Assembly: GCA_964036155.1 (NCBI GenBank)
Contig: OZ038422.1
Location: 54,087,201 to 54,151,200, forward strand
Length of the DNA stretch: 64,000 nucleotides
Source of the DNA: Diploscapter coronatus
Taxonomy: Eukaryota > Nematoda > Chromadorea > Rhabditida > Rhabditidae
Reading direction: 5' to 3'
Within the stretch, counting starts at the first letter, position 1. Each line of letters starts with the position of its first letter. Below are positions 11,028 to 24,291 of the stretch, piece after piece. The position numbers were made by a program, and so were the translations under genes. The notes under the pieces are model-generated. The model was not told the origin of the DNA, ran no database searches, and saw nothing but the letters and a program-made list of their open reading frames with translations.

Positions 11028-11136
11028 TAATCAGCGTAGTTGAAAACTCCCAGGGACGAAAAATCAGCTCGAAATTTGAGGGCCGATTTTTTGGGTACCA
11101 CCCTCATACTCGATTCTTATGAATAACGTCTTATAG
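11028..11136 (-). repeat. Dispersed repeat, copy B
   Basis: Inverted relative to copy A at about 2,352-2,463. Read on the minus strand it carries AAGACGTTATTC, GGGTGGTACCC, CAAATTTCGAGCTGATTTTT and TTTTCAACTACGCTGAT in the same order. The two copies lie head to head about 8.6 kb apart. Confidence 0.6.
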
Positions 11137-11475
11137 ATCTATTTCGAATGATGCTACGACATCATCATATGGACAATGTAAATTTAGAGAGCGTTTCTTC
11201 ACCCTCTCCTGATCCTATTATTTTTTATATCATAACGAGAATGTTGCAGACTCTTTGCAACTCGTTTTCGCACGAGTCCCGCCCCTTCTTCTCTTTGTTA
11301 TTTCCTTCTCTCTTTTATTTTCTATCTCTTCTCTCTTCGTGTGTTGCATGCTATTTCCTGGAGGTTGGGCTCAAGAGAGGAGAAATGCAAAATGTGTGCA
11401 ACACCTTCATTATGGCGCGAAAAAACGAACTTTCGCCATGGTTGCATCGTTGCAACATTAGGATCTTTCCAAATG

Positions 11476-11565
11476 GGTGCATATCACTGCGTGCACCCAA
11501 GTTATTTTTAGTATGTCATTGCACACAAAAGATTTTGGTGCGCAGTGACCGTTCCCTTTTCCAAG
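11476..11565. repeat. Hairpin-rich dispersed repeat, copy 1
   Basis: It contains a short perfect stem (GGGTGCA at about 11,476 and TGCACCC about 17 bases later). It is followed by a block whose reverse complement matches a sequence in the phosphate transporter's second intron near 39,806-39,855, with the shared core GGGAAC(G/A)GTC(A/G)CTG then CAAAAT. The element class is unknown. Confidence 0.5.
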
Positions 11566-14521
11566 TTGCCATCATATGCGATGTTGCGATAATTCAAGAT
11601 GTTCTTCATTCCTCTTCTCCCCATCTGTAGGTGTCGCCATTTTCAGACAGTTTTCTGCAACGAAAACAGTTCACAGTTTTACGAAGTCAAAGTTTCATGA
11701 TCTTTTCATTTCTGCTAAGTCGGGTCGAAAATGAAAAATTACTATTTGATGAAGAGAAGCAATGAAAAGTCAAAGTGTTGCTGACTTGCAAAAACGTCGC
11801 AAAATCAGCAGCACGCGTTATGGACTTCGTTATGTTTCTATGTTTTATCATTCCTTTCTCACTTTGGGTTTCTGTCCGCTTCCAGTCTATCGATGTTCGA
11901 TAATGAGGTTGAGGATTGACCACTCATCAATTCAATCTCGCTTCTTCCATGATGTATGCAATTTTAAAAAATTTCAAACTTTATGTAAAATTTAAAAATG
12001 ATGGAATATTTCAAAGAAAAAACAATCATGAACAAACACCGAAAAGAACCCTCAATTTTGAGCAAGTATGATGGGATCATTCAAATTTTATTCGCGATCT
12101 AATTAACCTTCTGTCATTCAGAATCGAATACTGGGTCGCTTTCAGGATCTCTGAAAGGGAACACACAATATTATGCTCTGCATTTTCTAGAGTTGTGTAA
12201 ATGTGCATCAGTCTTTTTGTCGATTCTCTCGACTTTTTGATAAACCTTCTTCCTACGCAAGTTTGGTTAAAAAGAACACGAAAACTGGGGGCTGATTTTG
12301 AGTTTGCAGAGGAAAAGTAGCAGACGAGACGACTGTCTGACTGTAGAGCGGAAGGGAGGGAAAAGTAGTAAAGGTAAACGGGGAGCAGCAATTTAATCCC
12401 TCTCGTTAGCAAGGACTCGCTACCACCCGCTACACAAACTTCAGCACCCCCGTCCCCTCTGCCTTTCATTTTCCTTCTTTTATTGAACTGTCCATTTCTT
12501 GTCACATCGATCTTCATCGATAGATATCAATATTTCGAGAAAGTGATGCGAATGTCAAAACTTCCTATCTCTCATGACATTATTCAGCGCTGTTCTTCAC
12601 ACATGAAGGTTGTAAATTATTACAGGTCTCGAAATAGTTTCGACTGCATGTTGTGTGTGTGTGTTTATGTGTGAAATGATTTATCTCTTTTCCGATTATA
12701 TATTTTCACTTTTACTATATAATATATATTCCTGTAGTCGGATAAAATTGTCGATGCTCAATTTTTTTTACATCTAACTGATTTATTTCTCTTTGCCCGT
12801 TGAATTTATTGCGCACCTTCTCATTTTATGCGCCACTAGGACTACAAAGCTACAGTAATCCATCATGTCTATATGATTATCAACCAGGCGGCAATAATTT
12901 TAGTGCATTTGCGTCACGTTTTTGTCGAACACTTCTGTCTGTCTATTTCTGTCAGCCGTCTTGTAGCCTCTCTTCTTTTCTCACTTTTGTCCATTTTTAT
13001 TTTTCATTTTCACAGTTTCCAATTTTATCTTCCCAGTAAACATGAAATAATTAATTGGTTTTGATATTAAAGCGACAGGTATGAATTCTTACAACAACAA
13101 AGCAGAGCGGTCGAATGTCTGCGTCTCTCGATTTGCCCCAGTCTTTCAGTCCTTATCATTAATTTCGACAACCCGCACCCGGCCTGCATCTCGATGCATC
13201 ACATTGTCGTGTCCCCTCTCGCTCTCCCGATGCAGGCCAGCCGCATGGTTCATTGCATCGGAGACGAAAATGGGAAATTCTGTGTCATTTTTAATATCGA
13301 CTAATCAAACGATATTAGGGGGCTAATGAAAATTCGACGCTACGATTGATTTCCTTCTTTATCATTTCTCAAACTTCAACATCATGCTGCTTCACCCTCG
13401 TGCTTCACAGCTTTGAATTGTGACGAAAGCGTCTGAAACGAGAAATATGTGAGTGGAAAGAGCATAGTTTGCGGAGAAGATTGATATCGAGAGAGATATC
13501 AAATGCGATTTCGAAGTTTCCATTTCATCGCAAATTATCCGCAACTTCATCTCAACAGTTTCTCGACATGTGCTCTCCACGTTGCTGCCATTCTATATCG
13601 CTTCAGTTCCAGCAGCGAGTGTGTTGCTATTTTCCGAATGGCAGTTCATCTAATTTATCGTTCGATCTCGCTCTGTCAGTTTTTGCCTTGTTCTATTCGC
13701 ATCTTCTATCTTCTACAATGAGCCTGTTATCCTTTGTGCATCCCTGCGTCCTCTTCAATTACCCCAATCTCTCCCCCTTTGCACCCTTCGCTTCTATTAA
13801 TCACATCCGCGTGCAATTTTTCTTCGGGCCTTTGCAGCATCTTTTCCATCCCTTGTCTGTCCCAGTGCTGCTTCTCTCCCACTTCTCCAGTTCTGCATCG
13901 TGGTTCGATTCGATTGCCCGATTGCCTATTGCCGACTGCACTCGTTCGATTTCCCTTTCCCCAACAACCGACAGTTGGGTGCTGCTTCTTCTGCTTATTT
14001 CTGCAGTCTGCAGATAGCAGTGCATTGATTTTTGACATTTACCCATTCGTTTTGCAATATTTTACTACTTAGTTTACACATTTGCATTCATGTATTTCTC
14101 GTGACTACTGTAACTCGAACTTCGTTCTCGTTCTAAAGAACAAAGTTCCAATGAATTGTCCTGCCTGCCACGTGTTTATAAGACTGAAAGTAGAACCAGA
14201 TGCTCTAACGACTATATTTATCGCTCGCAACTTATTTAGTTCAGCTTGAACAGTAAATTTTCATTTCCGTTTCTGAAAAAAGACCACTTTGCTCTGCAAA
14301 TTCAGTATGTGGAGAGCTGTTTGTATCAGTCTGAAAAATGAATATTCGCAATACTGTCAATTAATCATGAAGGTAGTTTTGCATCGCGAGAAAAAAGTTC
14401 CGAATAGGTAAATTTAAGCCTGTTCGTGTGGGAGAATTATTGATGCTTTTCAAAGACCATTCTACTCAATAAAACTCAACTAACTATCTAAACAATTAGT
14501 ATTTTGCTGAGTTTTTTGTGC

Positions 14522-14522
14522 C

Positions 14523-14554
<32 letters not shown>
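14522..14554. repeat. Tetranucleotide microsatellite (CTGT)n
   Basis: About eight uninterrupted CTGT units. Just upstream, AAAACTCA and TGAGTTTT form a small inverted pair. No functional claim. Confidence 0.9.
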
Positions 14555-17500
14555 CAAGCTTAGATCTCTGCGATAGGTTTGTCTGACCCCCATATGTTAT
14601 ACATAGTTGGATCGATATTTTCTAAGATCATCTTCATCTAGCTCTAGTCAAATATGATTTAGCTTTTGCGTATCATAATCACCGATTTACAGGATATGTG
14701 TTGTCATTATTTGTGAGTGGCTGATCGAACTGCATGTTTACCCGTTTACCCGCGAGTGCCCGAGCGGCGCCTCTATTTCCTTTGTATCTGCTTCTTCTTT
14801 TGCTTTTGCATCATGTGCACTCTCTCACAGCTCTTCCCATGTTTCATTTCATGACTAACCCTCGCTGATTTGTGGCTTTTCTGTATTTTCCATCCTCCTC
14901 AACAACAAAGAAAGGCGTGGTGCCTGCCCGCCCCGTTACCCTCCCTTAGAGAAATCTCTAATCTGTTCGTTCGATATGATTTGTCGAAATAAGCATGTGT
15001 GTCATCTGTGAGTTTCCCGTGTCTGTGTGCAGGCTGAATATTCAGAATTGTACAAGCAAGCATTAGATCGTGTGAGTTCTATCGATTTTCCGTCGATCTT
15101 CGTATTTTGAACCTTTTGTATCCCCCAATTTTCGATTTATTCGGCCTGAAATATCCAGGCTAATAGTCCATTTCTTATCTACGTTTTCTCCCGGATCGTA
15201 AAGACATTCGCGCCTTTCGATGCGATGTTTTGCCTCGAACCCATTTGTATTGTTTGCATCTCCAGTTGCCATCTATCCAGACAGACACGTTTTGCATTGT
15301 CCATTTGCTCTTTCCACCTTGTTTCAATCCAACATTTTTCTTGTTCCTCTTCTTATCTCAAATCTGATCAGCATTTTTCGTGTTTTTGTGTAAAATATTA
15401 GTTTTTGTTCTGCCTGATTTCTAGCATACACTCAGAAATTGATTTGAGTCTCATCATTTATCACCTCTATCATTAATCAACTTGACCGGCGCAATTATTG
15501 ATGACGGTCTTTGATATAATCAACTGTCTCATAATTACTAAAACCAGACGACATTATGATAGTAGACATAATAAAATGATCTTGCTTGCCGAAAATATCA
15601 TTTGTCTTCTGTCGGAAAATAACCGCTGTTAAATTCGAAGAGTACACAAGTTGTGATATATGGGAAGGTAGTGGAGCTACTTCCTGATTGAAGTCGTGTT
15701 TATTTTGTCCTATCTTATGCAACTATGTCTGTCTCGTAGTTTTGACAAGTTTTGTCATTTACATGCGTGTTCCTCTATTTCTAGTCTGAGAAAATTCGTC
15801 ATTTATTCCATTTAGCCGACATTTTCGATGCGCAAGTTGAGTTTAAATCTCGCGAAATAAACGTTCACTTCTTCGTCACTAAATTGACGACGATTGCCAA
15901 TTGGAATGGCGTATTTTGCACATTCTGTGCAAACGACAACTGTGCAAAGGAGGAGGTCCCAAACTTGCAAACTCAAATGACGAGGAATCCATTGGGGACA
16001 GAGTGGGGGGACAACAGAAGAGAGAGGGCGAGAGTAAATGGGCTCGGGGGAAATCCCACTGGTTGACTCGCTGTTCGTTGGGTGGTACATTCACGGATTT
16101 CCAGAATTACTGATTTATTTTCCCCCACTCCATCTCCTTTTCTCCGCTAAAGAACCTTTCCTAATTTCAATCCAGCAAATCTGGCTGATGTCCTTTATGA
16201 GCAAATTCCATTACTCCTCTCCTCTTCCCCACTTGGCCGCTAACATTTTCTTGTTTAATTAACGAATCCAACGCAGTTAAAAGAGCCACCTTTTCTTTTG
16301 CGCATACACACGCAAAAACACTATGCTATATTCGTAGTCTGAGGGATTCAATTTTAGACCGCCTTTCACTCATTTATAGCCGTTACGTCTCAAAATGGCC
16401 TCCACAAATTCTACCTTGCATTTCGCCTACCGTAGAAGAGAGGGTTACGCGAAATACGTAGGAAAAACATCATTAGATCGGCGCCAGCGAGACGAGCAGA
16501 AAGAGATCCCTGCATTCGAAAATGAGAGGATATCCGATGCAGAGGTGTGCAGGGGAGGAGGACGGTCTTCATTTCAAAGAGCAAACCAGGGATTCAATTA
16601 TGACATTTGAATTGGCTGATGAGCAGATCGTCATTTGACTTCTAACCTGGATTCTCTAGTCTAGCTGAGAATGCATCGACTGGTTTATTAGTCTCGAATT
16701 TTCTGTCTTCATCCTCATTCACCTGTGTGTATTCACCTATCCATCCGACTGTCTATGTCCCTAAATCTCTGTTCCCTCTCGTATTCCTCAGTATTGCCTC
16801 AATTTCATTCCATTCTTTTGTCTTTGCTTCTCCTTCTCATCTGACTGCATCTTCTACTTTCTCTTTTCAATGTTCGGTATCAAATTGCGAATTGCTTTGA
16901 AGTCGCCGGCATCCTTCCCTAGCTGCCTAACTGCTTCAGGGCCTAGCTCTCCCTTCACTTGCCCTGCCTCCCCCCTCGCCTTGTCCCTGTCTCAGTTCAG
17001 GCAACTTTTCGTTCCCCAGCCTCTCTTACCAGTTCGCTTCTCGTTTCGCCGGCAACAGAACAAATCGGCTCATCCGTGTCAGTCAGATGTCGTAGTTTCA
17101 AACTCGGCGGCTTATTTGAAAACAAAACGACTTTACGTAAAAACGAACCGTCTCGAACCTGAAACCCTCTCCCTTTGATGCTTTGAGTTACTTAGACTCA
17201 AGACTACATTCGCTGCTGGCTGTTAGCTGTTCAAATCTCAATTCTCAACACAATTCCACTCTTTTGATTTATTTCAGTTTATTCGATCTTTTGCATTTTA
17301 TTGCATCCAATTTCTGCTCCTTTCTTCGTTCTTTTTGTGCCTTTGCTTGCATCAGCACGAGGAAGTCCTCCTTATGTTACAATTTGTTATGCGTATTGGG
17401 GATCTCGGCATATCCGTGTGATTGCATGTCCATTTCAGTCGACCTTCTGACGTATCTGGTCTCTCTTTAATCTGCTGCCTTTTAGTGTGGTTCTTCTCCT

Positions 17501-18294
17501 TCTGAATTGACGCCTCTTCATTTTGCCCTCCACTCACCCAGATCCACCCTTCTATCTTTGGCATCCCCTTTCTGGCTCTGCCTTCAGTCTGGCATATCTC
17601 CATTTCACTTCACCTCCCCCTCGTTCCTTCCTTTTGCTGCTTTTTCTGCATTTTCTTGTTTATTTTCATTTATTTCCACGTCCTAAGAGGCGTGGCCTTA
17701 GATTAGTGTGTGGATTTAATTCCCTCGGTTTCTTGCAAAAGCCCCATTCATAATATTACTCGTTCTAAAGTTTTTTTTTTTTATTTCGAGAATTTTCTCT
17801 ATACTAAAGGAGTAATTTCAGAAATTCGACGTGCTTCGGCATCGTTCTTCCCTTTGTATACGCTAATTTTCCCTTTCGTATTGTATTCCCTTTTTCTTTC
17901 CCTACGAACCGTCACATTCTCGTTCGATGCACTCCACGAATGAGATGTTGCTGCCTTCTAATTAGATGTGTGTGCGGATATTAACGACATGCCCCTGGGT
18001 AAATCTCATCTTCATTTGACAACTAGATTGATAATGAGACGCAATTGCTATCCACATAACTCGATTGTGAGACATTCCTTTCTGATTCTAACTCAAACTT
18101 TTCAAAATTCAATCAAGTTCGGATCGGCAATTTCCATTTGACGGAGAGTAACGACATGAAGAAATGATTTTATGCCAAGTGACATGATCTTTTATTCCTA
18201 GAGAGGAAACTTCGTCATCTGACAAAAAATCATTCTGTCAAATGTTAATTGAAGTCCCGATCCTGATAATAAGTTCCAACTCGACTACTTTCAG

Positions 18295-21023
18295 GTATTG
18301 TCCTATTGCGATCTTCCTCCAATTTCCCCTTGCTGCATCTCCGTCCGATCGCTGTCTCTGCCTCATTCTTCTCTTCACTGCTCCTGCTCTGCCTATTGTG
18401 TCGACCTCTAATGGTTGGCTCGTCGATGTCCCCTTCAATAACCTCGTCGGCTCCACTCCATTCGTTCTCTCCACACGAGCTCGAGCTCATCAAACGAAGT
18501 AAGCTTACAAAACGCATATTTCAGTTTCAGCGTGTTTCAAAAACGATGAATAATAGAAGCGGGAAAAGCGAAAATTCTTGACAATTGTTCTGCAATATAG
18601 GTTAGGCTCACAAGCAAAATGTATGCTATTTTTTGCTTACATCAATTTGATTTAAAAAAAAAAAAAAAAAACTCTAACATTTTTCTAAACTTATTTGCAC
18701 GCTAGAGTGGAGGTGTCACTTCCCAATCGATGGAAAATTAGTTAGGGCCCAAATCAATCATAAAATTTCCTTGAAATTTTCATAGCCGCTCGTGCCCGCG
18801 GCGAAAAATTGTTTCTCAATTTTAACCGAGCAGCATGGGGCTGCACGACAAATAAACAAATAGAGTAATGAGAAGCGAAATTCGATCTATTCAAACAGTC
18901 AAAATTATGTATGCAAATTGCGTATTCACATACTGAGTTAGTTTTCACCTAATTTTTATGTGAAGATAAGTTCGAAAAAACTTAATGACCTCATCATCTA
19001 AGTTACACCAAGACCTATTCATATGTATTGGTTCTTACCCAAAATTAGTGCATTAAAATGTGTTTGTGGTGGGGCCTAAATATAAGGATCACCATGAAGT
19101 TCAGCTTATATAAGCTAATCTCTTGATACTTTCTCGCTGACCCGTACCCGCTTTATCTCTGCAACGCTTATTTGCTCTCAGAACCAGCTCATTCATTAAC
19201 TCCACAGTTTCTCAGCTCATTTTGTCTTTCGCTTTTTGCGCTTTTTTCGAGCTTCTTACGTATTGTTCTCTTTGAGAGTCAAAAATGTTCGAGCGAAAAA
19301 TGAGCAAACTTTGTGTGTAGTTGGGAAAGAGTTTGATGCTGGACTAGAAAACTGACTTGAAATAGAAAAACTCAACTCGGTTTGCAGACTTTTTATCCCG
19401 ACTCGGTCTACAACGAGTTCCTGCCCTGGCAAGCCCATCCATACACGTGCCTGATCATATGTGGGCGTTGTACGAGAAAATGCAGGCTGCAGAATTACAA
19501 TCTGACTGGATAAGACATTACTACCCAAAAGTGAGAATCGCGTATATTTTCAGTCTTCTATTTCAAATATTCTAGAGTGTGATTGAAGAACACAAAGGAC
19601 TCATTCTCTCATACAATCTATCATTAGCCACAATGCTAGAACAGGCAAATTGTGTACGTTACCTCTTCACTCGCAATATTTGGTTCAAACATCAAATTTT
19701 AGCAGATTCGAGCAGATTTAAAACTTCGATTACGAGGTCAAGATTCAATGCAAGTTCAAGTCTTTCTAATTGATCAAAGCGTAAGCATCTAATATTTTTC
19801 AAGCCGAACTCTCAGTTTCAGGATCGCAGGCTATTAGCTTCAATAGGGCCGGACTACAATATCCACGATCGAGATTGGATAGACATCGATGTTAGCGAGG
19901 CTGTGCGAAATCTCCAGCAAGATCAAGTATGGAACTCTCATGGGTTGCTGTATGAAAATACTGCTTTTTCAGATGACCTTGCTAGTGACGATGCCCGTCG
20001 GAACGACTCTTTCCCCTTCGCCTTCATATTCTTTATCTTCCCTACCGTATTCGCGAATTCATAGTGCTCCATTAATTCTATTTTGGTGAGTCGGAATTTA
20101 TGTTTCAAGATTCCTTCGAAATTCATATAATTCCTCACCTTCGTTTTCTAATCCAAGTTGCATTCTTTTAAAAATTTGTTTTGCTCTTTTGTTTTTTTCA
20201 ATATACTTTATGCGCGTTTTTATTTTCAAATGTTTTCAAAATGTCAATATACCTGTTTACTTCATGAATTTGTTGTTATTGTCAAAAACAAAGTGGAATT
20301 ATTCGAAGTTTTTCAGTGAAACTCAAGAAAAAATAGCAAAAACTCGACGAAAACGAGAAGCGACACCGAATGCGAACGAAGCATCGACGAGCAGGAGTGG
20401 GACGGGGACCGAAACTGCGCAGGGAGGGGACAGAACGAATCCAGAGGGAGGTCGGAAGGGAAAGAAGCAGAGGAAACATCAGAACAGAGCCAGTCATACT
20501 GGGAGTCAGTCGGACAATCTCTGCTCGCGAAGATCGCTCTATGTCGACTTCGAAGAGCTCAATTGGCAGGATTGGATTATGGCACCTAGTCAGTCATATA
20601 AAGATGATTCATCGCAATAATTAATTCATTTCAGAAGGCTACGAGGCTGGAGAATGTAGTGGCCAATGTATTCATCCACTGCCAAGTCATCTGAATGCCA
20701 CCAATCACGCCATCATTCAATCACTCATCCATTCTCTCAATCCATCTCAAGTAGCTCATGCATCCTTCTCAACAAAAATAACCTCCTTCAATTTGCAGGT
20801 GCCACCTCCTTGCTGCATTCCAACTCAAACTGCTCCACTCTCTATTTTATATATGGATGTGGACAATGTGTAAGTTCTCCTAATGGTTTCATAGAACAAA
20901 AATAGAAAAACACATTTATCAGATTACCCGCGGACATTCATGTGCATAGATAATCAACGTTGTTTCAGGATAACAATAAAGGATTATCCGGATATGCGAG
21001 TAGAGGCCTGTGGTTGTCGTTAG
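18295..21023 (+). CDS. dbl-1: BMP-class TGF-beta ligand (DBL-1-like), 5' exon not found
   Basis: Ten exons: 18295-18498, 19388-19530, 19576-19653, 19706-19780, 19822-19926, 19973-20085, 20317-20588, 20635-20750, 20799-20869 and 20969-21023. All join in phase, for at least 409 residues. The first opens after TTTCAG with a split codon and encodes a Leu-rich signal-peptide-like stretch (FFSSLLLLCLLC). A TGF-beta propeptide follows, with VPDHMWALYEKM and DWIDIDVSEAVRNL. A furin-type site KTRRKR (exon 7) precedes a low-complexity linker. The mature cystine-knot domain has all seven cysteines: CSRRSLYVDFEELNWQDWI, GECSGQC, NATNHAI, PPPCCIPT and the end EACGCR. In worms DBL-1 signals through the Sma/Mab Smad pathway to set body size and innate immunity. 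DBL-1 is preferred over other worm ligands from the C-terminal YMDVD...YPDMRVEACGCR pattern. The start codon lies in an upstream exon I could not assign. Confidence 0.9.
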
Positions 21024-22777
21024 CAAATGGAAGGGTCCTCTTCATAATCTTGCCATCCTTGCAAACGGGTTGTGTTGAACGATTGCTGCACCGAGTCTCC
21101 ACTATTTATTTGTTATTTTATTTGGAATAGAACTACAAAAGAGATGATCATTTTAATTTCCAGTATTCATTGATAAATGATCACCTCTAATTGTGAGGGT
21201 GTGTCAGTAGATCAATTTAGTTTGCAGAGTCATAATGTAATCATCGCGAACTTTTAAAGATTTAAAAAAAAATCATTTTGTGATGCTTACATTTGACAAT
21301 TTGTTAGTTGTTAGGATGGGTTGTTATCTGATTCCAATTTTTATACATACACCATATTGTCTGCAAAATAACCGTCTCTCTCGCGCGAGTTTAGTCCATT
21401 TTCGTTGGAGTTTTATTATTCATATTCATCTTCGATCTCATTCATTACGCTCTAATTTAACCCCCGTTACAAACTCTTCAGACGTGGTCGTTCTCATTAC
21501 CGTTGATTATTGCGCTTGGAATTGAATTCTCCGACTTTGCGGGACTTGCTACTTGCAACTTAACGACATTTTCACTCACTACACTGAATTATCACATTAC
21601 AAAGAAATCCAGTCGATCAAATCTGCGTACCAAATTTATCGCCGAATTGGTTCTCTCCACATCAATATCCCAAACAAAGCTCTTTTTCGTTATTTGTGCT
21701 GTCATATTCTGTGATCGACTGATATTTTACCACTACATGCATAAGGCATTCTTTGCTCGTCAATTATAGCCGGTGCAATTTTATTTCGTACTTATTTAAA
21801 GCCTTCTCTTCCATATTATTTTATCGGTGCTTCAACTATTTGCAAGTGATCTATCTTATATTCTTCTCAACACTAATTCAAATTCGTTCAAACATTTCCA
21901 GTTATTTCTATCATTTATTATGTGTACTCGTGTATTTGTTTCCTGATAGTTTTTCCCACTCACTATGACTAAAATAGTGTTCAAATTTCACTGATCTCTT
22001 TCAGTATTTTTTCTCATATGTTTCATTTGACAAAGTGCATAAATAATAAATGATAGTCCTTCATAAAGAGGGCGTTAATTTGTTCAAATATCAACTATGC
22101 ACAATTTAATTTTAGCAAATTTAATGCATTTTGTTATGGAGAAATTTATTTTTCGTCCAAACTATTATCACTAGTTAAAAATCAGTAATTTCTTATTTCA
22201 AAATATCGCCAGATTTTAACTTCAAGCTTTAATAATAATTGAATTGCTTCTATGAAATTTAAATAAACATTTTAACGAACCTTGACAGATGAAATATCCT
22301 CAGCTGCTATTTTTCGATGAACTTTGCAATTTTTCATAGCCTTTTCATTTTCAACTAAAGATTTTTGATAAAGTAGTGATTCGTATGCGTTTAATTTCTC
22401 ATCTTTCATATTTTCGGTATTTACTTATTATTTTCATAAATAAATTTTGCAAATAACTTGTGATTTTATCCCTGAAAAACGAAGAAAACGATCAGTAGTT
22501 TTGATAATGAGGGCTTTAAACCCACTAGCATGCCGATAATTATAGGTCTTTTGTTACTTGATGTAGGCCTTGAGTTTATATAGGTACCAATTTTCGAAAT
22601 ATTATATCAGGCAGATGTTTTGACAACTGATGCTTTGGTTATTGAAAATTCGTTCGTAATCTCAACTTTTTGTATCAAGTGTTCATAATAAACACGTCAT
22701 CTTTTGTCAATTTTTATCTTACTCATAGATAACGCTTGATTATCCATTATACTTACAGTTAAATTACAGGTATTGTT
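21024..22777. other. Intergenic, 3' flank of the BMP gene
   Basis: About 1.75 kb, AT-rich. Open frames are short and T-rich without splice or family support. It probably contains the 3' UTR of the BMP gene and the promoter of the small peptide gene. Confidence 0.5.
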
Positions 22778-23647
22778 ATGTGGCTGTCAATTGTCCTCTT
22801 GCTTGTATTATTTACTATTTCACTACAATCATCTTCGAATAAAAACGACGCTTTGAATTACTATGAAAATTTAATGAAGAAAAAGCCTGATGTTCTTCTG
22901 AAGTTGTTGGCAGAGTAAGTTAATTGTTATTTGGTTTATGGGGATACAGAATTCAGTATTTTGAAAATTTAGAATCAACATTTTTTATTTGAAATTACTT
23001 GTATTTTTGGTCCCGATTCCCTCAAGATTTTCGCAGGGGCTTTATGATAGGAGATATAAAACTGCCCGATCTTCACTACTCAAACTTAGCCCTCACTTGT
23101 TTCTTATTCTTTCATTGGCTTGCGACTCTGACACTTTCTTAATTGTCTTTCAAACTGACCAGTGCGCAACGACGGTAGTAGCTGCTGTAGTGCTTTTATT
23201 TGACGAGGCAATCAAATAATAACGCATGAGATCGAAAACGAGACGAGAGTGGGAAAGATTATTCAAATTTGTGTGAAAGGGGAAAATATTTAAACCAACA
23301 AAATAAATTATTTTTTCAATTGGAATCAAAATTAAAAGCAGAATTTTCGAAGGCAGAATCGAAAATTACTAATTCCGAGTTCTGACTTTAATATCTGAAT
23401 AAGATTGCCTTTGAAAAGATATCTTACTAAAATGCAATATTTTATGGAAGTTACTATATCGTCGGCAAATCGTCTCTATTTCTTTCGAAACTATCTATCC
23501 ACCCATTCATCGTTTGTTAACTTACAACCGTTAAAAAATTCCAGCCCAGCACAACGACGTCTGATGTCGAAGAATCCGTTTGTAAGCCCACTAGCTCGGA
23601 GTTGGAGACGGTTCAGAATGAGGAGAGCGCCTATTGATCTTAGCTAA
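22778..23647 (+). CDS. Small secreted cationic peptide precursor (unrecognised)
   Basis: Two exons, 22778-22914 and 23545-23647, join in phase to encode 79 residues. An acceptor-like AAATTACAG lies just before the ATG, as for a trans-spliced leader. The first 20 residues (MWLSIVLLLVLFTISLQSSS) form a clear signal peptide. The rest is small and basic, with possible processing sites at MKKKP, QRR, WRR and MRR, and ends RAPIDLS. There are no cysteines, so it is not a disulfide-rich peptide. A neuropeptide-like precursor or a secreted cationic peptide are the main readings. No amidation glycine precedes the basic pairs, which argues mildly against a classical amidated neuropeptide. The 630-bp intron is long for such a small gene here, and I cannot rule out another exon in it. 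Confidence 0.6.
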
Positions 23648-24291
23648 AACATTAGCCACCTTTGATATCTGACACAGGTTCCCGAAATAAATATTTATTC
23701 CTGTTAACCATACAAATTGCAAATCAAACAACGTTTGAATACTTGTCATCCAACAATCTGCACACAAACCAAAAAGAGAACGATGATTTTGACATAACGA
23801 TTGAATTAACTTTCAAATTGAAGTTTAGATTGGAATAATTAAAACAGCACTTACGAACCATAAGATTAAAATAAACATACGGATATTTGTGTATGTTAAG
23901 AAGATGAGTTATGAAAATAATCCACATAATAATTTAATTGAACGAATGAGAAACCAGAAGATGTGTGAAATAAGTAAATGTTGATGATGAGTGATTTTTC
24001 AATTCTATTGTTTCTTAATTGATGGTAAAATTTTTACAAATTTACAATTTCATATTACACTTGCTAGAAAACTGGAGAAAAGAGATCAGACAATTCTGCA
24101 GAAAATCATCAAAAATTAAATTAGAAGAGAAGTTTGTGTATGATTGAATTGAGTACTGGTTATTGCAATATTCAAGAAGAAGATCCTTTCAATTGATTTT
24201 TCTTCTCACATTAGCTTTGCTCTAAAACTACAAATGATAGTTGTCGAAATGGATTGTAATGAATGAATGAATGAATAAATTATGAATAAAT
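23648..24291. other. Convergent intergenic region
   Basis: About 640 bp between the 3' ends of the small peptide gene (plus) and the LIN-40-like gene (minus). It presumably holds both 3' UTRs. A short TGAA-type tetranucleotide run lies near 24,262-24,280. Confidence 0.5.

Larger units (their letters stand above)
10874..18294. other. Gene-poor region upstream of the BMP gene
   Basis: About 7.4 kb without a gene I can support. The longest open frames (about 12,077-12,517 minus and 13,469-14,017 plus) lie in pyrimidine- or purine-skewed sequence, overlap frames on the other strand, and lack family similarity and splice signals. The dbl-1-like gene needs at least one more 5' exon carrying its ATG, which must lie somewhere in here, so part of this region is probably its promoter and first intron. 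Repeats at about 11,028-11,136, 11,476-11,565 and 14,522-14,554 are listed separately. Confidence 0.5.

Noticed and set aside
12077..12517. 146-codon open frame on the minus strand
   Set aside because: No domain, unremarkable composition and no splice partners; it lies in the long non-coding region and is best explained by chance.
13469..14017. 182-codon open frame on the plus strand, with other long frames overlapping it
   Set aside because: The sequence is strongly pyrimidine-skewed, several frames are open on both strands, the translation is Ser/Leu/Phe-rich without any family motif, and there are no convincing splice sites.
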